Part shown: piece by piece, positions 1-9,580 of the stretch
Numbering within the stretch: position 1 is the first letter of the stretch
Layout of the letters: each line of letters begins with the position of its first letter
Source of the DNA: Gammaproteobacteria bacterium
GTDB lineage: Bacteria > Pseudomonadota > Gammaproteobacteria > Arenicellales > Poriferihabitantaceae
Assembly: GCA_024644945.1 (NCBI GenBank)
Contig: JAHEGU010000007.1
Coordinates: forward strand, 40,035 to 104,034
DNA length: 64,000 bases
Direction: 5' to 3'
Notes under the pieces: model-generated
The model's input: the letters and a program-made list of their open reading frames with translations, nothing else
Told to the model about the DNA's origin: nothing
Databases searched by the model: none
Made by a program: the position numbers and the translations under genes

Positions 1-158
1 ATCAAAATTTGAGATATGGCGTTCTTAGCGGACTCAGATTCTTCTCTTAACCATGCGCTATGCATCGCCTGTATAAAATCCGGCGAATGGTAATACGATA
101 TGTATTGCAGACTATCCGCAACACTTTGAATCACATCTTCTTGATTAATGATTGTCAT
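1..158 (-). CDS. Fumarate hydratase class I, N-terminal part (cut by window edge)
   Basis: The first 52 codons of a gene that continues to the left of the window. The peptide starts MTIINQEDVIQSVADSLQYI and contains YHSPDFIQAMHSAWLREESE, which matches from memory the N-terminus of oxygen-sensitive [4Fe-4S] class I fumarases, which interconvert fumarate and malate in the TCA cycle. The iron-sulfur cysteines lie beyond the edge. The ATG overlaps the last 14 bases of the upstream DUF349 gene in another frame, suggesting translational coupling. It could also be annotated as a tartrate/fumarate-family alpha region, but the start is diagnostic of the long single-chain fumarase. Confidence 0.85.
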   Translation of the reverse strand, partial: MTIINQEDVIQSVADSLQYISYYHSPDFIQAMHSAWLREESESAKNAISQIL

Positions 159-2085
159 TGGAGAGCGCTGTGTAACATTGTTTGAAACGTTTATCGACTT
201 CCAGTTGGCTATCGGGTGGCAGTGCCCCAGTAGTGTGAATACGATTGATCAATTCCCGATTATTCAGCAGTTCCTGCTCAGAAGCTTTTCCCATTGCATT
301 GGATAGTCGACCTATCTGCAGCGCCATACGTTGTTTGGTATAAGTGGCGGGTGAGTCGACACCGGCGTTGATCTCAAGCTGCAGCAGGTAACCGTTCACG
401 AGATCGAAATTGTGGCTGAGAATATCTTCCAGTTTTCGGCGTAGGCTGGAATCTGTTGCCGCCGTGACCGCTTGGTCCATTCTTGCTTGCATGGCGGATT
501 GCAGGTTTTGTTCGATCGGACCGAGTTGTTGCCAACTTTGATTGATAGCATCTAAATCGAGGATACACTGCTCAAACACTTGTCGTTCGATATCGCTGCA
601 TAGCGCTGCACAATCAAAAAGCACTTGGTCACTTTTCGATTGATCAGCCCGTTCTAACTGACCCCTGAGCTTGTTCGCTTTGTTTATCGCGTCGCGGAAC
701 CTCTTTTCAATTTGCTTGGCGTTAGCCTTCGGGGCCCGCCCTGACTGAGACCAGCGATCATTCCACTGATTGATCTGCGCAGTAAGAACCGTCGCTTCAG
801 GATATTTTTCCTGAACCTTCGCCTCGATTTCACTGCAAATTTTCTGTTTGACTTCCAGTTGTAGATTCAACTGTTGATCGAATTCTTTTCTGGATTGCCT
901 TGATTTTTCATACACCGCATCGCATGCTGAGGTGAATTGTTTCCACACCGTCTGTTCCTGTTTGCGTCTGCCAGAAACTGTTACCAGCCATTTCTTTTTA
1001 AGTGGCTGTAGTTCTGCTATGGCTTTGCGTGCGTCCTCCAAGTCAGCCAGTTTGTTTATTTCAGCAATTAGTTCCTGACGCTGATACAAGTTTCTTTTGC
1101 GCTCTCGATCTAATGGTCCTTCAAATTTTTCGACGATCCTTTCGAATCTTTGATGCAATGGTTTCCGGTCTTTGTATTCTGCTGGCCCCAGTTTGCGCCA
1201 GCGTGAAACCTGCTCGCGAACATTTTTTTGAATATTCTTCCAGTTTGGGTTTCGCCAATCCGTTGTCTCGTACTCATTTTCCAGAAATTCACAGATGTCA
1301 AGCCGGCTGCGGCTTGATTCTTCACGTTGTTTACGCTGAGTCTCAAACAATGCCTTGCATGGCTCATAAGCCGCAGTACAGGCCTGGTCAAACTTCAAAT
1401 AAAGTTTTTTGTTACCACCTTCACCAGTATTGTCCCACTGCTTCCACTGCTCCCGGGCCTGTTTGATTCGGGTGGCAACTTTTTCCAGATCCGTCTCTGA
1501 ATTGTGGATGTTCTGAATTTCTTTGATAATCTTTTCACGTGCCTGCACAGTGCCCCAGTGGCGCCACGAGGAAAGTTTTTTGATTTTGGGTTGAAATGCC
1601 TCAAGTTCACCAATAATTTTCTGACGCCGTTGACTCGATAGCCCATGAATGCGGTTCAGTTTGGAGATGATCTGTTGTTCCAATTCCTGCGAGCTCTTCA
1701 GATCGTCGGCAGTAAGCGCAGCCTTGAGTTTCACAAGGTCTTGCTCAATTTCGGCGTAACGATCGTTGCGTTCTTCAACCTGTCGGTGAATTCGTTCTCT
1801 AAGGACCTCAAACCCCTTTTCAAGCCTGGCTAGAGCGGAATCATCAGCCTTGTTATCTTGCTTAAGGGAGTCCCACGATCTCCTTAAAAACTTTGCTCGC
1901 TGCTCATCAATAACTTTATTACCATTAAGCAACGATTCCAAATGGTTGAGTAGATCTGTAGTGTCGTTTTTAGAAGCAGTCGTGAGCGAAGTACCAGTGA
2001 CTTCTTCATTCGCGGATAACTTGTCAGGTTCCATGCATTTTTCAATTCGTTTGTCGTACAATCTCGCTACGCCGGCGAGCAACAT
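145..2085 (-). CDS. DUF349 domain-containing protein
   Basis: A 646-residue, highly charged, mostly alpha-helical protein with repeated Trp-centred helical units (for example WRHWGTVQ near 174, WRNPNWKN near 276, NQSWQQLGPIEQ near 527) typical of DUF349 proteins. No signal peptide or membrane segment is visible, so it is expected in the cytoplasm. The family's biochemical role is not established. The first ATG has a weak GGA upstream; a second in-frame ATG (M18, base 2034) is an alternative start. Its stop codon lies inside the start of the fumarase gene, so the two are probably co-transcribed. It is divergent from the lytic transglycosylase gene. Confidence 0.8.
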   Translation of the reverse strand: MLLAGVARLYDKRIEKCMEPDKLSANEEVTGTSLTTASKNDTTDLLNHLESLLNGNKVIDEQRAKFLRRSWDSLKQDNKADDSALARLEKGFEVLRERIHRQVEERNDRYAEIEQDLVKLKAALTADDLKSSQELEQQIISKLNRIHGLSSQRRQKIIGELEAFQPKIKKLSSWRHWGTVQAREKIIKEIQNIHNSETDLEKVATRIKQAREQWKQWDNTGEGGNKKLYLKFDQACTAAYEPCKALFETQRKQREESSRSRLDICEFLENEYETTDWRNPNWKNIQKNVREQVSRWRKLGPAEYKDRKPLHQRFERIVEKFEGPLDRERKRNLYQRQELIAEINKLADLEDARKAIAELQPLKKKWLVTVSGRRKQEQTVWKQFTSACDAVYEKSRQSRKEFDQQLNLQLEVKQKICSEIEAKVQEKYPEATVLTAQINQWNDRWSQSGRAPKANAKQIEKRFRDAINKANKLRGQLERADQSKSDQVLFDCAALCSDIERQVFEQCILDLDAINQSWQQLGPIEQNLQSAMQARMDQAVTAATDSSLRRKLEDILSHNFDLVNGYLLQLEINAGVDSPATYTKQRMALQIGRLSNAMGKASEQELLNNRELINRIHTTGALPPDSQLEVDKRFKQCYTALSNDNH

Positions 2086-2175
2086 GATGTTATTCCGATC
2101 CGGCTATTGATTTCATATTATAACCTTTAGCCGGCGCGGGGCGCGATTTACAGGACCACATACATCGTCCGGGCA

Positions 2176-4575
2176 ATGAGGCATATTCACATCGAGTATT
2201 ATCTAAGAGGTCTTGCGCTTGCGGCGATTTTGCCACTGGCACTGCTGCTGATCGTGGTGCGACCCGCGATGGCGGATCATTTGCTGCCACAACACGAACT
2301 GCAATGCAGCGCCAGTTTTCCATGCCCCCCAGAAATTCGCCGACGTGTGGATTTTTGGATTCAGGTATTCAAGGGTTGGGATAAGGGCAAAGCGATACTC
2401 CACGACCCTAACGCACCTGAACGGGTATACATGGTCATCGATACCGGGCGTGGATGCAGCAGTATGGTTTCCAGGCGCATCAAATCCAACCGAAAGATCA
2501 TTACCGATTCGCTCAACGCCTTAGCAACCAACCTGTCTAAGGGCCGTAAGGTCACTAACAAGCGGCAGCGCCATCTCTTGACTCTGTTTCCATCGCAGAA
2601 TGCAAAGGAAATTCGCAATGCGGCTAAGAAAATACGTTGCCAGAGTGGTGTGAAAGACAGCTTTGTAAAAGGCCTCAAGCGCTTTAATCAGTATTCCAGC
2701 ATGGTAGATCAGGTGTTACTGGAAAATGATCTTCCTCCGGAAATACGGTATTTGCCTTTTGTAGAATCTTCGTATAATCCTGCGGCATACTCCAAAGCGG
2801 GTGCCGCCGGCTTGTGGCAGATCATGCCGGCAACTGCACGTTCTCTTGGCCTCGAGCTCAATGCCACCGTAGACGAACGTCTCGATCCTGAGGCGGCGAC
2901 CAGGGCGGCTGCAAAATATTTCCGAAATGCAACAATCACGCTGACCAAGGCATCGATAGAAAAAAAGCCCGATATATCGCCTGCGGAAATCAATCCATTT
3001 GTGATCACGTCTTATAACTACGGAATTAATGGAATGCGCCGGGCGATCAATAGGGTTAGTCCTGACTACATGGAGGTGCTGAACCGTTACAAATCGCCCA
3101 GCTTTCAAGTGGCAGTAAAAAACTTTTACTCCAGTTTTCTTGCGGCTAAGCATGTGGCGACCAATGCTGAAAAATACTTTGGCACTGTTGTGAGCACTGA
3201 ACCAATTCGCTACCAAACTTTGGTACTGCAGCATGCCACTTCAATTGATCGAATTTACAAAGTATTTGATCTTAGCGACAAGGCGCTTAAGCCGCTGAAC
3301 CAGCCGTTAACACGATTTATTTGGAACGGTTGGCGCCTGATACCGGCTGGGTATCGATTGAGGCTGCCGCTCCGTAAAGATAAATGGCAGCAGGAGATTG
3401 CCAGACTCGAATCCCTTAAACCGGAAAAGGCCGTCCCAGGGGGCGGTAGTTACGTGGTGAGAAGAGGTGATACCGCCTGCGGTGTGGCCAGAGCACTGCG
3501 AGTAAACTGCAGTGAACTCATAAATGCCAATGGTTTAGGCCGGAGTGCTCTGATTCGAATTGGCCAGAAGCTGGTGATACCAAGACAAGTTGTGACAGGG
3601 GGTACGGTGACTGCAGTAAGCACTCAGACAGCTGCGGGAGCGCAGGATGCTGTGGAAAAAATCTGGGTCGTAAAACGGGGCGACACCGCCTGCGGCATTG
3701 CCAACCGAACGGGGGTCAGCTGTCGTGAGCTGATCAGGGCTAATCAGCTGGGTCGAAGCGCCAAGATTTATATCGGACAGAAACTGGTTGTGCCAAGAAA
3801 AGACTATCTGACGGCTAGCTCAGCAGGACTCAACGCGGATAATCGATATATTGTGCAGAAAGGTGATGCCGCGTGTGTAATTGCGGCTCGCTTTTCTGTC
3901 AGCTGTCGTGAACTGATTCGAATCAATAAGCTTAACAAGAGGGCTACAATTTATCCTGGTCAGAAACTTAGAGTGCCCGGATACGAAGCACCGGCGACTT
4001 CGCAAACAGCCGCCCTGCTGGCCAGCGCAAAGCCTTCAGCATCAGAGGTGGGGAAGAGGGCATCAGTGCAACGGGAGCCAGGTCCTGCAGTATCTAACAA
4101 TCAACTTATTAATCTGCTCGATACATTGCCCGACCTCAGCATCCGTGTAGGCAGCGAAGGTGGTGAGCCAGTGTATTATATTTTCGTCGAAGTGGATGAA
4201 ACCCTGGGGCATTTTTCGGATTGGCTAGGGATAGGCGGATCCAGCACACTGAGAAAAACTAACCGGCTCAAGTCGAGTACTTCTCTCAGGTTGGGTCAAC
4301 GAATCGTATTACCGAAAATTACGCCACAAACCGTGGCTCGATTTGAGCAAATGCGTTTGGAGTATCACCAGGTTCTGAGTGAAACACTTAAGGAGAACTA
4401 CCGTTTGGTGGGGATCGATAACTACGTAATAAAGACGGGAGAGTCTCTCTGGTATATGTCGCAGCAATTTGGATTTCCGTTGTGGCTGATCTATAGGCTA
4501 AATCCTGAACTGCGCTTAGCGCCAGGGTTGTCAGCGGGTCAAACTATCAAGTTGCCGCGTCTTCAAGCAATATAA
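2176..4575 (+). CDS. mltD: Membrane-bound lytic murein transglycosylase D-like, five LysM repeats
   Basis: Cleaves the MurNAc-GlcNAc bond of peptidoglycan in the periplasm. Residues 1-33 form a signal peptide or anchor (hydrophobic core 11-29). An SLT domain spans about 180-330 with the catalytic glutamate in FVESSYNP (E197), followed by AGAAGLWQIMPATA and YNYGINGM. LysM modules occur at about 425-469, 497-540, 558-601, 665-714 (divergent) and 749-795. The first three each carry a Cys pair about ten residues apart (435/445, 506/516, 567/577), which could form disulfides. At 799 residues it is much longer than E. coli MltD (about 450), mainly through extra LysM modules and a long N-terminal region. 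No lipobox cysteine is evident at the signal cleavage site. Confidence 0.88.
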   Translation: MRHIHIEYYLRGLALAAILPLALLLIVVRPAMADHLLPQHELQCSASFPCPPEIRRRVDFWIQVFKGWDKGKAILHDPNAPERVYMVIDTGRGCSSMVSRRIKSNRKIITDSLNALATNLSKGRKVTNKRQRHLLTLFPSQNAKEIRNAAKKIRCQSGVKDSFVKGLKRFNQYSSMVDQVLLENDLPPEIRYLPFVESSYNPAAYSKAGAAGLWQIMPATARSLGLELNATVDERLDPEAATRAAAKYFRNATITLTKASIEKKPDISPAEINPFVITSYNYGINGMRRAINRVSPDYMEVLNRYKSPSFQVAVKNFYSSFLAAKHVATNAEKYFGTVVSTEPIRYQTLVLQHATSIDRIYKVFDLSDKALKPLNQPLTRFIWNGWRLIPAGYRLRLPLRKDKWQQEIARLESLKPEKAVPGGGSYVVRRGDTACGVARALRVNCSELINANGLGRSALIRIGQKLVIPRQVVTGGTVTAVSTQTAAGAQDAVEKIWVVKRGDTACGIANRTGVSCRELIRANQLGRSAKIYIGQKLVVPRKDYLTASSAGLNADNRYIVQKGDAACVIAARFSVSCRELIRINKLNKRATIYPGQKLRVPGYEAPATSQTAALLASAKPSASEVGKRASVQREPGPAVSNNQLINLLDTLPDLSIRVGSEGGEPVYYIFVEVDETLGHFSDWLGIGGSSTLRKTNRLKSSTSLRLGQRIVLPKITPQTVARFEQMRLEYHQVLSETLKENYRLVGIDNYVIKTGESLWYMSQQFGFPLWLIYRLNPELRLAPGLSAGQTIKLPRLQAI

Positions 4576-4593
4576 TCTATCGTCAGGGTAACG

Positions 4594-5409
4594 CTACTCA
4601 ACGGGTAGTGCCGGATCATCGGCCCACTCTGACCAGGAGCCCGCGTACCCTTTTACATTGTTGAATCCCAGCGAGCGCAGCATCATAAAGCTGTGAGAAG
4701 ATCTCTGGTGAGTCTGGCAATGAGCAATGATTTCCTTGTTTCGATCGAATCCACGTTGCTCTAATAGTTGATTGAGTTCATCTGGCGATTTTAATTTTCT
4801 ATGGTTGTCAGTGTCGATTGTGTCGAGCCAGTTAAGGTTGATGGATCCTGGAATCCTGCCGCATCTGGCGGAGGCTGATTTCATGCCATGATGTTCTTCC
4901 GGAGTCCGGGCATCAAGAATCTGAATATTCGGATCTTCGAGCGATTCAAGAACGTAGCGTTTACTGGCAACTACCGAAGTGTTGCGGCGAGCAATCCAAT
5001 CGGAAGCCATCACGGATTCGGTGCCGTTTCGAAGGGGAAGGTGCTGCGCTGCCCATGCGGTGAGTCCACCATTTAGATAGGACTGATTGTGATGTCCCAT
5101 GGCTTCCAGTACCCACATCATCCGCGCCGCTCGGGTGCCTGCCTCGTCATCATAACAAACAATATGCAGAGATTTTGTCAGTCCGATACTTTGAAAGGCC
5201 TGCTCAATGACGTTGCTGTCGGGTAACAGTCCAGCAGCGGGCTTGCTACCTCGATTAAGGATAGTTGTATCGAGATAAACGGCTCCCGGAATATGCCCTG
5301 CAAGATACTGTTCACGCTTACCCAGACAGACAATTCTTATGCAGTCATCATCGAGGTGATTTGCCAGTGTATCTGGTTCGAGCAGATAAGGTAGTGTGGC
5401 GGCGGACAT
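4594..5409 (-). CDS. Thiosulfate/3-mercaptopyruvate sulfurtransferase (tandem rhodanese)
   Basis: Two rhodanese domains, about 10-125 and 150-270. The N-terminal one is inactive-like; the C-terminal one carries the persulfide-forming cysteine in HCQTHQRSS (C231). The active loop CQTHQR differs from the CGSGVT loop of E. coli SseA and resembles the Pseudomonas-type thiosulfate sulfurtransferases. The protein transfers sulfane sulfur from thiosulfate or mercaptopyruvate to cyanide or thiol acceptors in the cytoplasm. It is 271 residues, normal for the family. It is convergent with the transglycosylase gene (18 bp apart) and divergent from truD (54 bp). Confidence 0.88.
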   Translation of the reverse strand: MSAATLPYLLEPDTLANHLDDDCIRIVCLGKREQYLAGHIPGAVYLDTTILNRGSKPAAGLLPDSNVIEQAFQSIGLTKSLHIVCYDDEAGTRAARMMWVLEAMGHHNQSYLNGGLTAWAAQHLPLRNGTESVMASDWIARRNTSVVASKRYVLESLEDPNIQILDARTPEEHHGMKSASARCGRIPGSINLNWLDTIDTDNHRKLKSPDELNQLLEQRGFDRNKEIIAHCQTHQRSSHSFMMLRSLGFNNVKGYAGSWSEWADDPALPVE

Positions 5410-5463
5410 CAGTTAGAATCGAATCTTAAAATCGACGACATTATATCCCTTTCCAAATCTCCT

Positions 5464-6537
5464 ATGAACGCGCACATAAGTAGCAGGCCGCAATTTGCGC
5501 TGGACAAATGGAACTTCTTACTTAACAGCCCCAGTTGTCAAGGCACTATTCGTGTTCAGCCCGAGGATTTTAAGGTAGAGGAATTACTCGGGTTTGAATT
5601 GAGCGGTAAGGGGGATCATCTGTGGGCAAATATCATCAAGCGGTGCCTGAATACCCTTGAGGTTGTCTCAATGATTTCGAAGGCAGTTGGCGTCAGGCAG
5701 CAGGATGTAGGATTCAGCGGCCAAAAGGATCGAAATGCCATCACCAGCCAGTGGTTCAGTGTTCCAATTGGAAACGATCGCGACAAGCTGATCAAAACCG
5801 TTGAGGATTTTGTTAGTGACCATTCCCAGCTCGAATTAATTACTCTTTCTGAGCAACCGAACAAACTAAAAAGAGGGGCACATCGCGCCAATCGATTTCA
5901 AATCCGGGTCAGGCATTTCAGTGGAAATAAGGCGGGGATGGAATCGCGACTGCGCATAATCAATCGAGAAGGTGCGCCAAATTATTTCGGCCCACAACGG
6001 TTTGGTCGGGGTGGAAATAATCTGAGTGCCGCAGGTAGTTTGTTTCAAGGGGGGAAATTTAAAATCAATCGTATCGCAAGAGGGATGGCGCTTTCCGCTG
6101 CGCGCTCATGGGTGTTCAATCAGGTGCTTTCGGAAAGGCTCGCCCGCTGGAACTGGAACGAGCCAATACTTGGGGACGCGATGCAACTAGACGGTAACAA
6201 CGCGTATTTCATCCACGATGGTTCGGATCTCTCAGTTGTTGATAGAATAGCACGTCACGATCTGCACCCTACGGGCCCATTATGGGGGCAGGGTGAGGTG
6301 CCGACAAAAGGAGAAGTTGCTAAGCTCGAATCCGAGGTAGTTGGGAATATTCCAATACTGCCCGAGGGGCTGGCGCGTTTTGGTATGCGCCAACAGAGAC
6401 GTGCTCTCAGGTTAATCCCCCATGAGCTGACCTGGAATTTTGAACAGGGCGATGAACTCCGTCTCGAATTTGTGTTGCCTAGCGGGTCCTTTGCTACTGC
6501 GTTGTTGAGAGAAATTTTGATTTTCAATGAAAATTAG
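5464..6537 (+). CDS. truD: tRNA pseudouridine(13) synthase TruD
   Basis: Isomerises uridine 13 of tRNA-Glu to pseudouridine. The family motif GFSGQKDRNAITSQWF is present with catalytic Asp at 89. The NYFGPQRFGRGGNNL segment near 175 is another TruD hallmark, and the inserted TRUD domain follows. 357 residues is the usual length. It heads a run truD-pyrF-hydroxyacid dehydrogenase on the plus strand; in many gammaproteobacteria truD instead sits with ispF and surE, which are not here. Confidence 0.95.
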   Translation: MNAHISSRPQFALDKWNFLLNSPSCQGTIRVQPEDFKVEELLGFELSGKGDHLWANIIKRCLNTLEVVSMISKAVGVRQQDVGFSGQKDRNAITSQWFSVPIGNDRDKLIKTVEDFVSDHSQLELITLSEQPNKLKRGAHRANRFQIRVRHFSGNKAGMESRLRIINREGAPNYFGPQRFGRGGNNLSAAGSLFQGGKFKINRIARGMALSAARSWVFNQVLSERLARWNWNEPILGDAMQLDGNNAYFIHDGSDLSVVDRIARHDLHPTGPLWGQGEVPTKGEVAKLESEVVGNIPILPEGLARFGMRQQRRALRLIPHELTWNFEQGDELRLEFVLPSGSFATALLREILIFNEN

Positions 6538-6573
6538 TATGCATCAGGTTGGGTTCATCGAACGATAGCTTTC

Positions 6574-7383
6574 ATGTTTAAAGATAAACTCGATATTGCA
6601 TGGCGAAAGCGGAATTCTCTTCTGTGTGTAGGCCTCGATCCGGATCCAGACAAGATCCCTTCTTCAGTTGCCGGATCCGACCGTTTGTATCTATTCAATC
6701 AACATATTATTGATGCCACCGCGCCCTGGGTCTGCGCCTTCAAACCGCAAATCGCCTATTATTCCGCTGTCGGCGCTGAGCATCAACTTGGGCAGACTAT
6801 TGATTACATCCACAAGCATCACCCTGGCGTGCCGGTCATTCTGGATGCCAAGCGTGGTGACATAGGAGCGACTGCAACCATGTATGCCCGCGAGGCGTTC
6901 GAACGCTATCATGCAGATGCGGTAACCGTGAATCCGTATATGGGCGGAGACACTCTGGAGCCGTTTCTGTCTTATGCTGATAAAGGAGTATTCATTCTTT
7001 GCAGGACATCTAATCCTGGCAGCGGAGATATTCAGGCCCTTGAGACACCTGCGGGTTCTATAGCCTCTCTGGTGGCTCGTATGGCGGCTGAGCGCTGGAA
7101 TGAGAATGACAATGTGGCGCTCGTAGTAGGCGCGACTTATCCGGAGCAGATTGCAGAAGTCCGGAAACTTGTTGGTGATATGCCCCTGCTGATTCCGGGT
7201 GTTGGTGCCCAAGGCGGCGATCTAAAGCAAGTGTTAGATAATGGCCTGGATCAGGCCGGCTACGGGCTATTAATTAATGCTTCACGCTCAATTATTTATG
7301 CTGGCAGCGAAAAGGACTTTGCCCAACGTGCCGGAGCGGAAGCTAGACGACTATGTGAAGAAATCAACTCATTAAGGCGCTGA
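6574..7383 (+). CDS. pyrF: Orotidine 5'-phosphate decarboxylase (type 2)
   Basis: Converts OMP to UMP, the last step of de novo pyrimidine synthesis. The catalytic DAKRGDIG motif is intact (K93, D96), and the protein has the 269-residue length and MGGDTLEPFL sequence of the long 'type 2' PyrF rather than the 230-residue enterobacterial form. It follows truD by 36 bp and precedes the FMN dehydrogenase by 3 bp, so the latter two are likely translated from one mRNA. Confidence 0.95.
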   Translation: MFKDKLDIAWRKRNSLLCVGLDPDPDKIPSSVAGSDRLYLFNQHIIDATAPWVCAFKPQIAYYSAVGAEHQLGQTIDYIHKHHPGVPVILDAKRGDIGATATMYAREAFERYHADAVTVNPYMGGDTLEPFLSYADKGVFILCRTSNPGSGDIQALETPAGSIASLVARMAAERWNENDNVALVVGATYPEQIAEVRKLVGDMPLLIPGVGAQGGDLKQVLDNGLDQAGYGLLINASRSIIYAGSEKDFAQRAGAEARRLCEEINSLRR

Positions 7384-7386
7384 CCG

Positions 7387-8550
7387 ATGTCCACTTTACT
7401 GAACTACGATACCCGCTATCCATCAGTGGCGGATCTGAAGACACGAGCTAAGAGGCGGATTCCAAGCTTTGCCTTCGATTATGTTGATGGTGGTATTGAT
7501 CAGGAGCACGGGAAGCGTCGTAATCGCAATGCGTGGCACGAAGTTGAGTTGACGCCTCGTTATCTCCTAGATGTTTCTGCCGCGGATCAGACTTCAACTA
7601 TATTTGGGCATGACTATGCCATGCCATTTGGTGTGCCACCGGTAGGTCTTGGCAATATGATGTGGCCTGGTGCGGAACTGGCGCTGGCTACCGCTTCCCA
7701 GAAAGCGAATATTCCATATATTCTCAGCACCTTCAGTACTACGGCGCTGGAAAAGATCGCCAAGGTGGCACCTGACGTATGCTGGTTTCAACTTTACGTG
7801 CCTCAGAGAGTTGAGGTGATGAAAGACCTGCTGGGTAGGGTAAAAGAAGCGGGATTTAATGCTCTGGTCGTGACTTTAGATATTCCGGTTGGCGCAAAAC
7901 GTAACCGCGAACTTAAGAACGGACTGAAACTACCGTTTAGTTTTACACCACATATTGTCTGGCAGGCGATGATTCACCCGGTTTGGTCCATCGAAACCTT
8001 GATTCATGGGCAACCAGATTTTGTAAATGTGCTTCGCTACAAAGAAGGCCAAAATGAGGGTTTGGCGCAGTTTATTACTAATTTCAATATGCACGGTGTG
8101 ACCAGGGAAAGGGTGGAGATGATAAGAGAGCTTTGGGACGGACCGTTGGTTCTGAAGGGAATACAGTATGAGCCGGACTTACGTGACGCCATCGATATGG
8201 GTATTGACGGCATTATCGTCTCAAATCATGGTGGTCGACAGCTCGATGCTGCACCGTCTTCAGTTCATAGCCTGAAAAGTCTGTCGCTGGAGACCCGGGC
8301 GAAGCTCGAGGTCATGGTCGATAGTGGTATCCGCACCGGGATGGATGTTGTGCGCGCCAGAGCACTCGGCGCTAGTATGAGTTTTTCTGGTCGATCTTTT
8401 TTCTGGGGTGTGGGCGCGATGGGGATAAAGGGCGCTGACCAGGTGGTTAACATTTTCAAAGATGAGATTGATAGAACTCTGAAGCAACTTGGTTGTAGGT
8501 CTATTGCGGAAATGGACCAAAGTTGGCTTAAAGCACAGTCTTCTTGTTGA
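7387..8550 (+). CDS. FMN-dependent alpha-hydroxy acid dehydrogenase (lactate/glycolate type)
   Basis: An (beta/alpha)8 FMN enzyme that oxidises an L-2-hydroxy acid to the 2-oxo acid. Residues 3-365 cover the domain. The catalytic histidine and arginine are in SNHGGRQLD (H281, R284), K257 in PLVLKGIQ would contact FMN, and the phosphate-binding SGIRTGMDVVRARALGA segment follows. Substrate (L-lactate, glycolate, mandelate) cannot be assigned from sequence. It starts 3 bp after pyrF. The AEC transporter gene lies directly downstream in the same direction and may import or export an acid substrate. Confidence 0.85.
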   Translation: MSTLLNYDTRYPSVADLKTRAKRRIPSFAFDYVDGGIDQEHGKRRNRNAWHEVELTPRYLLDVSAADQTSTIFGHDYAMPFGVPPVGLGNMMWPGAELALATASQKANIPYILSTFSTTALEKIAKVAPDVCWFQLYVPQRVEVMKDLLGRVKEAGFNALVVTLDIPVGAKRNRELKNGLKLPFSFTPHIVWQAMIHPVWSIETLIHGQPDFVNVLRYKEGQNEGLAQFITNFNMHGVTRERVEMIRELWDGPLVLKGIQYEPDLRDAIDMGIDGIIVSNHGGRQLDAAPSSVHSLKSLSLETRAKLEVMVDSGIRTGMDVVRARALGASMSFSGRSFFWGVGAMGIKGADQVVNIFKDEIDRTLKQLGCRSIAEMDQSWLKAQSSC

Positions 8551-8620
8551 TTTCACTGTACTTTTCGTACTCGGTCGGACTAAACATTCTCCTCGCACTG
8601 GGCGCTGTAGCCCTGCTTTC

Positions 8621-9487
8621 ATGAAAATTATTGAAATCCTGTTTCCAGTGTTTACACTGGTGTTGGTGGGATTTGTGTACGGAAGGATGTATCAACCGGG
8701 ATTGCGTGGAGTCAATCAGATGATCCTGTTTGTGTTCGTGCCCGCGCTGGTATTTGACGTCATGTCGCGCAAGGATTTCCAAGTGTTTGAGTATCAATGG
8801 TTGGCGCTCGGAGGCTTGGCCGTCGTACTGGGATCAGGTTTGATAGCCTGGCCGGTCGCCAAACTATTGCATTACCGGATCAGGGCGTTTCTACCGCCGA
8901 TGATGTTTAATAATTGTGGCAATCTAGGTCTCCCGCTGGCGCTGTTGGCATTCGGTGACGCGGGGCTCGAAGCAATGGTTGTTTTGTTCCTGATTAGTAA
9001 CGTATTGCACTTTACTTTGGGAACATGGATCTTCGGCGGCATCGTGTCGTGGAAAGGATTCTTCATCAATCCGGTTAATATTGCGACCTTTGCCGGCTTA
9101 ATAGTAAATTTTGCGCGAATTGAAATTCCAGGATTTGTGTTGCTGCCGATTTCCATGCTGGGTCAGATCGTGATTCCGTTCATGTTGTTCTCCCTCGGTG
9201 TGCGCATGGTGAATGTGGAAGGTTCACATCTACGCTTCGGTATAGTGGGTGCTTTGATTTGCCCGCTAAGTGGAATCATCCCCGCGATATTAATCGGTTC
9301 GTTTATTCCTTTAACTGATTTTCAATTCGGTTTGTTGATTCTATTTGCCGCATTACCGCCAGCGGTGCTGAATTTTATGTTTGCTGAACAGTATGATCAG
9401 GATCCTGAGCTGGTTGCCTCGCTGGTACTTGTAGGGAATGCGATGGCGGTATTGGTAATTACGCTGGTGCTTTGGTGGCTGGTTTAG
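8621..9487 (+). CDS. AEC (auxin efflux carrier) family transporter
   Basis: A 288-residue inner-membrane protein of about ten hydrophobic helices. The first helix begins MKIIEILFPVFTLVLVGFVY, and the conserved NNCGNLGLPLALLAFG segment is typical of the AEC family, which includes MdcF-type malonate and other organic acid carriers. The open frame extends upstream to 8489 inside the preceding gene, but that region is not membrane-like and the ATG at 8621 begins exactly at helix 1, so I place the start there. It follows the hydroxyacid dehydrogenase and may share its transcript; substrate unknown. Confidence 0.82.
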   Translation: MKIIEILFPVFTLVLVGFVYGRMYQPGLRGVNQMILFVFVPALVFDVMSRKDFQVFEYQWLALGGLAVVLGSGLIAWPVAKLLHYRIRAFLPPMMFNNCGNLGLPLALLAFGDAGLEAMVVLFLISNVLHFTLGTWIFGGIVSWKGFFINPVNIATFAGLIVNFARIEIPGFVLLPISMLGQIVIPFMLFSLGVRMVNVEGSHLRFGIVGALICPLSGIIPAILIGSFIPLTDFQFGLLILFAALPPAVLNFMFAEQYDQDPELVASLVLVGNAMAVLVITLVLWWLV

Positions 9488-9580
9488 GCGCAATCATGCT
9501 GTTTCTTGATTAAATGGTCAGCAGTGAGTTGGTGTTTCCGGTTTGACAGGTTGAAAGCAGAGTTATAATGAACGTCGCGG

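Noticed and set aside
1002..1466. Plus-strand 154-codon frame opposite the DUF349 gene
   Set aside because: Cys- and Leu-rich translation typical of antisense reading; no homology seen.
8489..8620. N-terminal extension of the AEC transporter
   Set aside because: The 44 extra codons overlap the previous gene's end, are basic and not membrane-like; helix 1 begins at the ATG 8621.
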